DNA of 64,000 bases from Sarcophilus harrisii (lineage: Eukaryota; Chordata; Mammalia; Dasyuromorphia; Dasyuridae), in the NCBI RefSeq assembly GCF_902635505.1, contig NC_045429.1, positions 432,849,669-432,913,668 on the forward strand, in the 5' to 3' direction. Position 1 is the first letter of the stretch. The number at the start of each line of letters is the position of its first letter. This document shows, one piece after another, positions 32,216-44,400 of this stretch. The notes beneath the pieces are model-generated. The model searched no databases, was not told the origin of the DNA, and saw only the letters and a program-made list of their open reading frames with translations. The position numbers were made by a program, and so were the translations under genes.

Positions 32216-34090
32216 TTGCATAGGGCCCATGTGATCATTTGTTTTGCTTAACTATGCTTATGAGTTAGAAGAGCTGTTTTCATCAGCAAGGAAGAAAATA
32301 GGCAGAAGAGAAAATTAATATTTGCTAATTGACTAAACCAAAAATTATATAAAAATAAACAAGTCACAGTGATTACTGTTATTCTTGGCTAAGAGACTTA
32401 GACTCATTAAAGCCATCTAAATATGAACTTTGCAGAACTGCTGTGTAGCACATTATATTTCACCTTAGTTCTACATCATCTCCTTCAAAGCTCATGTCTT
32501 TAGACAAGCTGCTCGGGGGACTTGGGTTCTCCATCTTGTCAAAGACTGACTTTTCTGAAACTATTTAGAAACTTTGCTTGCTCCTGAGTAAATTCGACTC
32601 CACTTATTGGACTCAAGATGTCTGGATATCTTAAACTCACAAGGTCTCCTCCAAACCTAGAAAATTAGATGCTACTCAGGAAAGTAAACATAAACTAGAA
32701 AAGGCAGGCAGGCAGACATTTATTGGCTGTGTGACCCTGGGCCAGTCACTTAATCCTCTTGCCTCAAAAAAAGAAAGAAAAGCTAGCTAGGGCCCAGATA
32801 CAAACTGGCCTAGCTGAGATCATATTCCACATGAAAATGGTCAAGAGATGAGAGAAAAGAGAACAACTTGTCCCTCCAACCTATTCTTGAGGTGTTTAGA
32901 AACAATACTCTATTTGCTATGTCATAATTAAAGCAGAGGATTGAGCTGGAAGCTTTCTCTTCTTTTAACTCATGGAGTACTCTGTCTCACTGCTATTATT
33001 ATGGGGAAGAGAGAAGACTAAGGGACCCTTCAGGGTTTACCATGTCATACCAAAATTCCAAGTCCATTCATCATTTTGTTACCTTAACACACCCAAATGC
33101 TGAGTCATACATGTGACTGGGCAGAAGCAGGCAAAGCATATGTGCATGCTCTTTGTAACCTATATTACACTAACAATTATCCAAACATGTAGTGGATTGC
33201 CTCAGAAAGGGATGCTTGCCTACTCCCCCTCCTCCCTCCTAGTACCCAACTATCATACCCAGGTTCTTTGGAACTGAATTTATTAGCTGTTCTATCAATC
33301 CTCCAGATCCTCAAATTTTTCTTCTTACCTCTAACCAGTCAAAATTAATTATATGTTCTCACAGCAACACAAAAGTACATATATTCAAAATTGAATTCGA
33401 GATAACTAAGATAAGAATCAAGAACAGTACTCTTATCACTCATTTCCCAAACTACATCTTCCCAAAATTTCAGAAAGTAAAGGTTGTGAGTTCTTATGAT
33501 TCTGTTTCCTGAGGCAGCTTATCGGTGTAGTCTTGAAAGTTAGCAAAACAAGAAAAAGAAGTTTGAGAATCTACTTGATCAGCCCTAACATGCTGCTATG
33601 TCAGCACATTTCAGTCACCTAAAGGAAGATTAAAGGGCATGAGAAATTTGCCAGATGATCAAATCCAGGAACCTTCAGATTTGAATGATATCACATTGCA
33701 GTACTAGATTTGGAGAGCATAGAAATCTTACATTTGTAGTTTCTCAAGACTGGAATTGCAAATCAAATTGGAAGGATTGGGAAAAGGGGGAATATGTGCT
33801 GCTATTGCTTCTTGGTGCAGAAGAAATAAAACTCCTAGTTTGGAATTAAGTGTAGCTTCAGGGCAGCTTCTTGGCTTTTCAGCCATTTTCTCTCCTACTT
33901 TTCCAGCCTACCCAAATCTTTCTACCTTCTATCTCTCTCATAAGAGATAGAAGTCAGACGATAGACAAAGAAAATTACAATGATTACAGATGACCAGTTG
34001 CCAGTGTGGAAATTATTTCTGAATTGTTAGGATAACGATAAAAAGCAATGCCAAATAAAATAAAGAATAAAATTCAGAAGATGTGGGCAT
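32216..34090. other. intergenic stretch, one SINE remnant, otherwise unassigned
   Basis: Contains a truncated SINE at about 32705-32775 (tattggctgtgtgaccctgg, cttgcctcaaaaaaag). I recognise no gene or other repeat in the rest. Confidence 0.5.
32705..32775 (+). mobile_element. truncated tRNA-derived SINE
   Basis: Only the 3' half is present: ggctgtgtgaccctgggcca, gtcacttaatcctcttgcct, then A-rich tail. Confidence 0.7.
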
Positions 34091-34094
34091 GTAA

Positions 34095-35365
34095 ATCAAC
34101 TAATCAATAAACATTTATCAAGCAACTGTTATATTCCAAGAGCTATTCTAAAAACTGGGGATCCAAAAAGAGAAAAGACAATCCCTACTCTTAAGGAGTT
34201 TACAATCTATAGGAAAGAATACATGAAAATGTATGCAAAGAAAGTAATATACATAGGATATATAAGAAATAATTAACAGAAGGAAGGCACTAGTATTAAG
34301 AGGAATTAGGAAAGATTTCTATTAAAAGATGGAATTTTAGTTGGGACCTAAAAAAAAACCAAGGTAGTAAGTAGCCAAAATAGGGAAAGGAGAGCATTTC
34401 AGGCATGGGGGAAAACTAGAGATAATGCCTGGAACCAAGAAATAGGGAGACTTGTTTGTGGAACAGTGTCATTGGATCTAAGAATATCTGTTGGGAAGTA
34501 AGGTATAAGAACACCGGAATGGTAGAGATTTTTGTATTCCATCTTGGAGGCAACAGGAGCCACTCAAATCTATTGAGTAGGGAAGTGACATGATCTGACC
34601 TTAGATTAAGGGAAATCATTATAGTGGTTGAATGGAGGATGGATTGGAGTGGGGAGAAAGTAGAGGCAGGAGATTCAACATTAGGCTATTGAAATAATTC
34701 TTAGAGTGAGGTGATAAAGGCTTGTACTAGAGTAATATCTATATAAGAGGAGAGAAATCAGTATATATAAGAGATGTTTCAAAGATGAAATCAACTAGTC
34801 TTGGCACTACATTGGAAGTGAGAGATAATAAGTTGAAGATGACTCCTACATTATGAGCTTGAAGAACTAGGAGAATGGTATTGTTCAATACTGTAATAAA
34901 GAAGATGGTGGGGAAAGGTTTTAAGGAGAAAGGTAATGAGTTCTGTTTTGAACATGTGGAGTTTAAGATGTCTACTAGACCTCTAATTTGGGATGTTTTA
35001 AAAATAGTTGGAGATGCAAGATTGGAAATCAGCTGAAAGGTTGGGGTAAAAAGGGCGATCAACAGTTTCAAAGGCAGCAGAGGAGTTAAGCAGATTGAGG
35101 ATTGATAAAAGTTGTTGGTTTTGGCAACTAAGAGATCATTAATAACTTTGGAAAGAACACTTTTAGGGGAATGATAAAGTTGAAAGCTGAATTGTAAGGG
35201 GTTAAGAAGAAAGTGAAAAGAGAAAGTGGAAGCATTTATTATAGACAGCCTTTTTGAAGTGTTTAGCTACAAAAAGCAGAAGAGATATAGAGCTATAGTT
35301 AGATAACTCCAATTTGATCCTTTTAAATAAGCTGTTGATGTGATTAAAAGACAGATAAAATAATA
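34095..35365 (-). mobile_element. long L2 LINE copy
   Basis: About 1.27 kb in reversed L2 order: ataaacatttatcaagcaac, tactcttaaggagtttacaa, gcatttcaggcatgggggaa, ggaggatggattggagtggg, taatgagttctgttttgaac, ttggcaactaagagatcatt. The best preserved L2 here, still badly decayed. Confidence 0.75.
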
Positions 35366-35689
35366 GACATCACTACAAACTGATAGCATTTCATAAGGAA
35401 GTTTAAAGAATGTAAATCAAACACCACAATGGAGAAACCAAAAGAATAGAAAATATCTAGACTGTTGAAACTTTTGATCTTTTACCAAGTGGAGAAAAAT
35501 GGAAGGCAACATTAATACCAGTTAAAGAATATAAACTTGTATGAAAAATATTATGTAGCTAGAAGATGATAAATAGTATTACCTCATAAGATAATGAGAA
35601 TCAGTACAGAAAAAAATTGAAAGATTGGAAAGAAATTCAATTAAGTAAAGTCATTTTGAGGTCATTTAAAATGTACTTAATGTTTTTAA

Positions 35690-36165
35690 TTTTTCCCCTA
35701 TAATACATATAAAAACAAATTTTAATATTTGTTTTTAAAATTTTTCTTTCAAATTCTTTCCCTATTTCCTTTCTTTCCCCCTCATTGAAAAGGCAAACAA
35801 TTTGTTATAGGTCATGCATGTGCAGTCATACAGATCATATTTTCATATCAGTTATGTGGTGAAAAGAAACATGATAAAAATAATAAAAACAAGAAAAATA
35901 AAAAATATGCTTTGATTGGCATTCAGATTCCACCAATTCTTTTTCTGCAGGTGGATAGCATTTTTCACAGGAGTCCTTTGGAACTAGTTTGGATCTGTGT
36001 ATAGCTAAATCATTTATAGTTGATCATTGTACATCTTGCTGATACTGTGCACAATGTTCTGATACTGCTCACTTCACTTTGCATCAGTTCATGTAATTCT
36101 TTTCAGGTTTTTCTGAAATCATCTTTTATAGCACAATAGTATTTCATCACAATCATATACCACAT
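35690..36165 (-). mobile_element. L1 3'-end fragment, head-to-head with the next L1
   Basis: Reversed L1 3' UTR (ggtcatgcatgtgcagtcat, atcagttatgtggtgaaaag) running into the ORF2 end (tcacttcactttgcatcagt, agcacaatagtatttcatca). Confidence 0.75.
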
Positions 36166-36169
36166 CTCA

Positions 36170-37205
36170 TTTCTAAAATATATAAAGAACTATGTCACAT
36201 TTATAAGAACACAAATCATTCCCCAATTGGTAAATGGTCAAAGGATATGAACAATTTTCAGATGATGAAATTAAAGCTATCTATAGTAATATGAAAAAGT
36301 TCTCTAAATCTATTGATCAGAGAAATGCAAATTAAAACAACTTTTAGGTACCATTACATACCTCTCAGATTGGCTAAGAGGAAAAGATAATGATGAATGT
36401 TGGAGGGGATGTGGGAAAACTGGGACACTAATACATTGATGGTGGAGTTGTGAACTCTTCCAATCATTCTGGAGAGCAATATGGAACTATGCCCAAAGGA
36501 CTATCAAACTGTGCCTTTGAGCAGTGTTTCTATTGGGCCCATCCCAAAGAGATCATGAAAAAGGGAAAAGGACCCAAATGTGCAAAAATGTTAATAAGAG
36601 TCCTTTTTGAAGCAGCAAGGAACTGGAAACTATTCAGTTTGATGGATGCCCATCAATTGCAGAATGACAGAATAAGTTATGGTATATGAATATTATTATT
36701 CTATAAGAAATGATCAGTAGGATGATTTCAGAGAGGCCTGGAGAGACTTAAATGAACTGATGCTAAGTGAAGTGAGTAGAATCAAAAGAACATTGTACAC
36801 AGCAACAAAAAGATTATGTGATGATCAGTTTGATGGACATGGCTCTTTTCAACAACCTGGTGATTCAGGTCAATTTCAAAGCTCTTGTGATAGATCAAGC
36901 CATTTGCATCCAGAGAGAGGCTTATGGGGACTGAGTATGGATCACAACATAGTATTTTCGCTTCGTTATTGTTCTTTGCTTGCATTTTGTTTTCTTTCTC
37001 ATTTTTTTCCTTTTTGATTTTTCTTGTGCAGCACGGTAATTGTGGAAATATCTATAGAAGCATCGCACATGTTTAACATATATTGGATTACTTGCTATCT
37101 AAGCAAGGGAGTGGGGGGAAGGGAGGGAGAAAAAATGGGGAACACAAGATTTTGCAAGGGTAAATATTGAAAAATATACACTTTTTTGGGAAAATAAACA
37201 GCTTT
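36170..37205 (+). mobile_element. L1 3' portion
   Basis: L1 ORF2 end (attccccaattggtaaatgg, ctattgatcagagaaatgca, ggagagacttaaatgaactg) then 3' UTR (ttggattacttgctatctaa) and an A-rich end. Frame broken in several places. Confidence 0.85.
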
Positions 37206-37310
37206 TGAAAAAACAACTCTGTTTTATACCTCAGAGATGTTGCATCATTCATCCAAGGCAGTCATTAAAACAACACTGTTAGTACCAGTACTGAACTGAC
37301 ATTTCTTATA

Positions 37311-37660
37311 CCTCTCACCCCATTCCTCTCACATTGGCTAAGATGACAGGAAAAGATAAGGATAAATGTGGGAGGGAAAATTGGGTCACTAATGCATTAT
37401 TATAGGTGGAGTTGTGAAATGATCCAACCATTCCGGAGAGCGACCTGAAACTACCCCCAAAGGGCTATAAACTGTGCACACCCTTGGACCCAGCAGCGCC
37501 GTCACTGGGTCTGCACCCCAAGGAAACCATGAAGGGAAAAGGACCCACATGTGCCAACAAGTTTGCAGCAGCTCTTTCTGCGGTAGCAAAGAACTGGAGC
37601 ATTAGCGGATGCCCATCATTTGGTGAATGGCTGAATAAGCTGTGGTATATGAAGACAACC
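37311..37660 (+). mobile_element. L1 fragment abutting the CRLF3 CpG island
   Basis: L1 ORF2 sequence (cacattggctaagatgacag, ggtggagttgtgaaatgatc, gtttgcagcagctctttctg, gctgtggtatatgaagacaa) stopping where the island begins. It carries more CpG than the other L1 copies (ttccggagagcgacc, agcagcgccg). Confidence 0.8.
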
Positions 37661-37689
37661 GGACTCGCCTCTGGCTGCTCTAGGGAGCG

Positions 37690-38420
37690 CTTTGCAATCT
37701 TGTTCCAGGTCTAAACGTTCCCAAACGTGTCCTGCACTGGCCCCTCCTCCCTGGAGGCGGAGCTGCGCGGATGCTTCCCAGCCATTCCCGGATTGGTCAG
37801 CGGGGCGTGGGGCGTGGCCTCCCCTCGCGGCTGCTCCGTGCACGCAAATCCCGACTGTCAATAAAGTTTGTTCGCAAGCCCGGCGAGGGAGGAGGTCTGA
37901 CACTTCCGCCTCCGAAGAGGCTGGGCCGGAGCCGGGCTAGGGGCCGGAGCGGCGGCGGCGGCTGGATGAGAGGGAGGATGGAGCCCGAGCCGGATCTGGA
38001 GCTGCTGCTTCAGGAGGCCCGGGAGAGCATCGAGGCGGCGCAGAGCTACCGGCGCGAGCTGGGCCAGCGGCTGCAGGGGCTGCAGGCGGCGCAGAGGCAG
38101 GTCCGAGTCCGAACCCGGGCCCGAGACGGGTCCGAGAGGGGGAGGGCGCGTGAGGGGGCGCGAGCGAGGGGCGGGGCCTCAGGGGCGAGGGGCGGGGTCT
38201 GAGGGAGGACGTGGGAGGGGAGGGGTGCCGGGGCGGGGCCATGCTTGTGAAGGGGCGGGAGTGTGCTCCGGGTGGGGGGGGGAGGCGGCGGAGGGGCCAA
38301 CTAGGAGAAGCGGGGAGTGGTCTCCCCAGTCTGGGGGGGGCGGGGAGCGGATAGGGAGAACAGGGAGAAAAAACGGGGGAGGGGCTGAAGAGCCGTGAGT
38401 GTGAGGAAAAGGTGGGGGTT
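37690..38420. promoter_or_regulatory. CpG island with CRLF3 promoter and exon 1
   Basis: GC-rich and CpG-dense. Contains an inverted CCAAT (attgg 37792-37796), KLF/SP-type ggggcgtggggcgtggcc just after it, and an ETS-like cacttccg (37901-37908), all upstream of the CRLF3 start codon. No TATA box is evident. Confidence 0.85.
37966..38100 (+). CDS. CRLF3: CRLF3 coding exon 1
   Basis: 45 codons, MRGRMEPEPDLELL to LQAAQRQ. The first ATG (37966) matches human MRGAMELEPE; a second in-frame ATG is at 37978. The donor CAG|GTCCGA is weak but the only one giving Q|IKESA. Confidence 0.93.
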
Positions 38421-41400
38421 GGGTGGAGGTCCGTGTTACCTTCTCCCCATTGAGGGCTAATTAAGTACTGAGGCCTTCGGGGCTGAAATTCTGCATATCG
38501 CTTTGTATAATCATTTCCGTGGTTCTTTGCTAATGGGTGCCAGGCACACAGAGAATGCATGGAATCTTACGATTTATCGGACGAAATTGTACACGAAAAC
38601 ACGCGCCAGATGTAGCCCTCTAAGCTTATAATGAAGTGCCTTTTTTTGAGTGAATGAATACTTACTTCTCTGTACCGTTTCCCAATATCGATGCCGTTGG
38701 TGACCCAGTGCGATTATTTATGTTTTTATATAAAAGATGACCTTTTTTTTTTTTTTTTAACTATAAACTTTCTCATACTTACAAAAAATGTAAATTTAGT
38801 CCTGGTAATAACAGTGTATAAAATGTCTCCTATATTATGTCTTTCTTCTCTTTACCAGTTTTGTAGAGCAGGCTTGGCCGTGTATTATTTTTACTTTAGA
38901 AAAGGTGACCCAGCGGAGGGTTTTTCTACCTAAATATAACAGTCGCCAAGCTCAAGAGGGAATTCCCTAAGTATCCTAGCCATAATAAAGTCTTTGAAAC
39001 AAGAATCTCAAAGTATTTACAGTATGACAGTTATAGTCTTGCTTTTGTTTTCATGGGAAAGTCCCTTTTTAAAAAATTTTAACTTTTGCCATTTGACCAG
39101 TATATTATGATTATTTTTTTTTATCTGAGTATGGTCAATCTTATTCCCAATTAAAAGCCAAGAGTTAAATATTAAAGTACTTATTGTAATAATCACTTCA
39201 TGTGGAAATAACTCGGTTTTCAAAAGTAATTTGATGTAATTATTTGTTAAATGTATTGAGTTATTTTCATACATATTCTTTGTCATCTTGCTTCCAAATT
39301 TAAAGGCGATAGACTTTTTCTTTATAACTCGAGCCTTGTATTGCTGTAGTTTAAAAAGATTTCATAAAGATCTAATATCCTGCCTTCTTGGGTATACAAT
39401 TAGAACATACTTCAGTTAGATTTGTGATGACTTGGCCTCTTTTATGGACTGACGAATGCTGTACTTTCCCTTTCATGAAAGAGCTCTGTGTGTTGAACTG
39501 GTGCTAGTTAAAACAGTTTCTGTCCCCAAAGCAAATTAAGGGTGTATTTCGAATGTTGGTGATTTATACTAAGAACAATCAGCTCTCTGTCACTTTCATT
39601 TCAATGGGAGTTTGTACTATAAAAATGTTGTCAAAGAAAGTATTTATTGCTTTTTATTCAATGGCTGAGTCATTTTTAGGGTTCAGTCATTTTTATAACA
39701 ATGATCCAAAATGGAAATTTATGGCATTATGGTCAACAGTGATGCTTAAGGTAGAAGGGGGAAGGGAGGACTCTTCTCCAATTTGCTTGGACAATAAATA
39801 ATTTTATTTTTTTCTTAGTGAAGTTTTTCCCTTCATCTTTTAAAAACATCTTAGTAATCATATAAAATTTCTCAAATATGAGATGGAGAGTTGTTTTTGT
39901 AAATGAAAGTTTAGAAAGAATAAAACATTTTGCATGTCTGTCAAAAATAAACAAAATTGTTACCATGTCTAAGCTTCTTCACTTGTGGTTACTTTGGTGC
40001 CCTGCCCCGAGAAAAGGAAGTTCTGTGTAGTGAGTAGGAGTGTCAGTAAAGGCCAGAAATGAGTTAGTTTTCAAGAAACTGTAGCATTTTTACCACTCTC
40101 CTTACCTAAATGGAATTGAAATTGTTAAGAAAAATTTTTAGCTTACTGAAATGCCTGATCAAATCCTTGGTGTCACGATGAAAATACAAAATAAATGAAC
40201 TCCCATTCTATTTGGAGATCATTCAAAGGAAGAATTAATCAGTTATACAAGGACATGAAATGTTCACTTCCTTAAAGTTTTTTAGAGCTATTTATAAACT
40301 TGTAGTGTTGTTTTTTATACTTGTGTGATCTAAAGCACTGTGACCTAGTCTTCTGACTAAAACTATTTATCTGAATTGCAAAACATATTTTCTCTATAAA
40401 TTATCATGATATATTCTGCCCTAATTAACTAAGTCTTCCATGCTTTGAATTAAAAGCCTCAATATGTATGTTGAAATTGGATAATTATCCAAAAAAGTGA
40501 ATCAGTATATGAAAGGAACTGTAGAATTACATCTCATTATATGTTATAACCTATACTTTAATCATTTTGACATGTGGAAATTTGCCACTTATGGATTTTT
40601 TTTTTTTACTTCTGTCTTTAATTTCTCTCAATTTTTTAACAAATAAATAATGGCTTTTATTTCCCAAAATATATAAAAAAAGAGTTTTTAACATTCACTC
40701 TTGCAAAAACTTGTTCCAAATTTTTCTTCCTCCATTCCCCCTTTCCCTAGACAGCAAGCAATCCAATATATGTTAAAAATGTGTGATTCTTCTATACATA
40801 TTTCCATATTTGTCATGCTATACAAGAAAAATCAGATCAAAAAGGAAAAAAGAATGAGAAAAAAAACAGGAAGCAAACAACAAAAAGAGGTGAAAATACT
40901 ATGCTGTGATCCACATTCAGGCCCCATAGTCTTCTTTCTGGATTCAGATGGCTCTCTCCATGACAAGTCTATTGGAATTGACCTGAATTACCTCATTGTT
41001 GAAAACAGCCATGTCTATCACAACAGATCATCACATAATCTTTTAAAAAATATTTTTCTTATTAATGTTGTGAAATTTCTTGCAAGTTTAGCCAGATTTT
41101 CTTTGGACAATCATTCCCAAAGGACAGAAGAACACATTTCTTAATAACAAGATTGAGTCAGACATAGTACAGGCTGCACTACAGGATTCTAAATTCTATA
41201 ATATTAGAGAAACTGGGACAGGAAATCTTCACTCATCAAGGAAAAGAGTGCTACAATTTCCCCCTTTACCTCCTACTTGCCCTTCTTTCTGTTACTCCAT
41301 TTTTGAAGATTATGCATAATCTAGTGTAGTTTGCTTTGATGTTTATAGTGTGTATGCAGTAGGATTCATGAACAAGAGAATTCCAAGATAAGGTTGAACA

Positions 41401-44400
41401 TTTTTGATACTACACGCCTGCAGATTTAGTTGTATGCAGTGTGTGATTACAAAGGGCATATATCATAGGTTCAACTGGTAATGTTAGTAGCAATCTCATT
41501 TTGCATTAAATTATTATTTTGCCTTTCAGTTCACCATATTTGCACAAATATATAAGAAGTAACATAAAAAGTGACCTTTTTAAGATATTAATCACAGTAG
41601 TAATTCACATTTATATATTTCTTTATGGTTTATAAAGTGATTTTCCTTACAACAACCCTGTGGGTCATTAGTATAATTATTATCATCTCCATTAATAAAT
41701 TTTTGTAAACTAGATTTTAACAATTAATTTTTTCAAATTAAAGGACATTATGCAGGTTGGTTATGGAGTCAGATGGGGTGCCTTCTTTGAGCCACATTCA
41801 AGTATTCTGTTTCAATCCTGGCTGTTTTTTTTTAAGTGTTTATGTAAAATAATAGCTAATATTTATCCAACATTCTAAAGTTTGCAAAGTGCTTTATATA
41901 TGACATCTCATTTGATCCTCACAATTACCCTTGGAGATAGATGCTATTATTCCCATTTTACAGAGGAGGAAGATGAGGTTTGATCTGTTTTGCCCGAGTT
42001 CACACAATTGAGGAAATATCTAAGGAAAGATTTCAACTCAAGTTTTCTTATTCCAAGTTTATTATTAACAAAATGTAATATTAGATATTTGGTTGGGAAT
42101 TGATGTGTATCTGTAATTAAGAGTTAATGAGAATCTTGAGTTTTGTAGCCCAAATATCTCTACCTTTACCTCCAAAGAATGATAAATAAAGCTAGGATGA
42201 TGATTGCCAAGCACTGTGTAAGAGTAAGGCCTTATAATCCTACTTTTGATCTTCTGGTTGAAGAAAATATATATGGAAATAAGGCTATATTTTACTGTTT
42301 AACAGTCTTGATGAATTTATTAATTGAGGGTAGAAGAGGACAGGCAGCCTTAGGTATGTAGATAAATAGAATTTGAAAATATAAATAGAAACCTATAGCA
42401 AGGATTTCCAAATACAGATAGAAGATTACTAAAGTAGCCTTCCAAGGTCAACATAGTTAAAATGAAGACTATAATTAGAAACAGGCACTTTGAATCTTAC
42501 AAAAGCATCATTCTTACTCATACCTTTTAGTAAGAGAGACTGCACTCCAGTGGGAAAAACATCGGATTTGGCATTTGAATCACGGCTTTTCTGTTTACTC
42601 ATGGTGTGGTTTTGGTTCAAGTCACCCTGATTCTTGGTTTCTAATTGTTTATGATAATAGATGGTAGGGGAACAGGTAGGAAACAGACCATTTTTGATCC
42701 CGCAATTCTCTCCTTTGCCCAGATTTATCTTTTGACCCTTCCTCCTTATCGACACCTCTTTTATCTATAAACATTTTCAGGTCTCCTCAGTCATAAAAGC
42801 AATGAAAAAATCAACCACCTCTCTCTGCTTTTGTAGTGTCATACTTCTAGAAAGAGGATCCTTCACTTACCTACTCCACTGCTTTCTTTTTTAATTCTTT
42901 GAAGTCTTAGAAATTGGAATCATTTGCTGTGCACCCTTTTCATCATCAAGATACTGAAATTGTTTTCTCCAGGATTGTAAAATGATCAGATTTTATAACT
43001 TAATTATGGCTTGTTCTCACGTCTTGACCCATTCTTAATAGTCACTTCCCTCCTGGCTCCTATGCCTCATTTTCTGGAACTTTGTTATAGTTGTTTCCTT
43101 ATTTTACTTCAATGACTCCTATTCTTTTTCTTTTCCCCTGAAAGTACACAAAGCTTCATTTATTCACATTCTTTATTCACTCTCTCCTTGGCAATCTCAT
43201 ACACTCCTTTCGTTTTAGTTATTGCTAAGTAACTCCCAGCCTTACATCTCCTGCACAGATACATTGTATTTGATACTTTCTCCTGTGGCAATTTCATCTA
43301 CTTTTCATGGCTTCATCTGTTATTACAAAGATGGCTCTAAATTCTGCATATTTTCAGTCCAGTACTTTCTCTTGACCTCTAGAGAAGCATTTCTGACTGC
43401 CTGCTAGATATCTCTACCTGTCCCAACTTCAGACTGAATGTGTTGAAGGGAATTTCCTAAAGCCTGGGTGATTGTGTCAGCCCCCTTCTTAATAAAAATT
43501 GGCCAATATCTAAAACCCGATGCCCCATTCTCTGTCACCCAGGCTGGAGACCTTGATCATTTATTCTTTCCTCTACTTTCTACTAACTTCTATTCTAGTC
43601 AGCTTCTAAGACCTGTTCATCCTGTTTTTTATTCTGTCCAGTCGCCTTTACTTCTGAAATGACTGATTTGTCCATTCCCTTTATGTTTCGGGTTACTATT
43701 CATGTCTTCATTGCCATTTATCTGGACTGAAGATCTAGTCCCCTTATTGTTACCTCACTTCCATTCTGTTTTTATACATTGACCTTCCATATTAATCATC
43801 TTAAGCCAAAGTTCTGATCACTTAGTAACCTGTTCAGAATTCTTCAGTGGCTTCTCACTGTCTACTAAGTAAAATACAATCTCTAATTGCTTATTCACTT
43901 TTCTTATTCTCATAGAACATAGCACAGTGTTTTGACTGTAATAGGTGCTCTACATGTGTTTGAATGCATTGTATTGATAAGTAATACTTGTGGCACAATC
44001 TCCCCCCAAAAAACATTGATAGTTCTAAAAATCACTTTAATGAATTTTTAGTTATGAAGTCCACAATGACTGTTAGTCATGGATATGTTGGCAGGGGTAT
44101 TGCATATATTCTTATCTAATAATCAACCAAGCATTTAATATATCTCAGTCACTGTTAGTTCTGGGTGATACATATTCAAAAAAGAATTAAACAATCCCAC
44201 TTTTAAGTCATTTGCATTCTGACTAGGGAGACAAGTTCATATATAAGTATATAGAAAATAAAGATAGAATTTTTCAACATAAGATAGTTTGGAAGAGCTA
44301 ACTACTGACAATTGTGGGGCAGGAGGGAGAGCAGGAAAAGGTTCTTGTAGAAGTAGGGTGCTTGTCTTTCACCCAGTTTGGTGTTGAGATATTATTTGGT

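Noticed and set aside
27825-37966. Shared bidirectional promoter for ATAD5 and CRLF3
   Set aside because: The genes are head to head but start codons are about 10 kb apart with separate CpG islands, too far for one shared core promoter.
37937-38560. 207-codon minus-strand frame opposite CRLF3 exon 1
   Set aside because: Proline/serine-rich composition shadow of the CpG island, with no recognisable protein.
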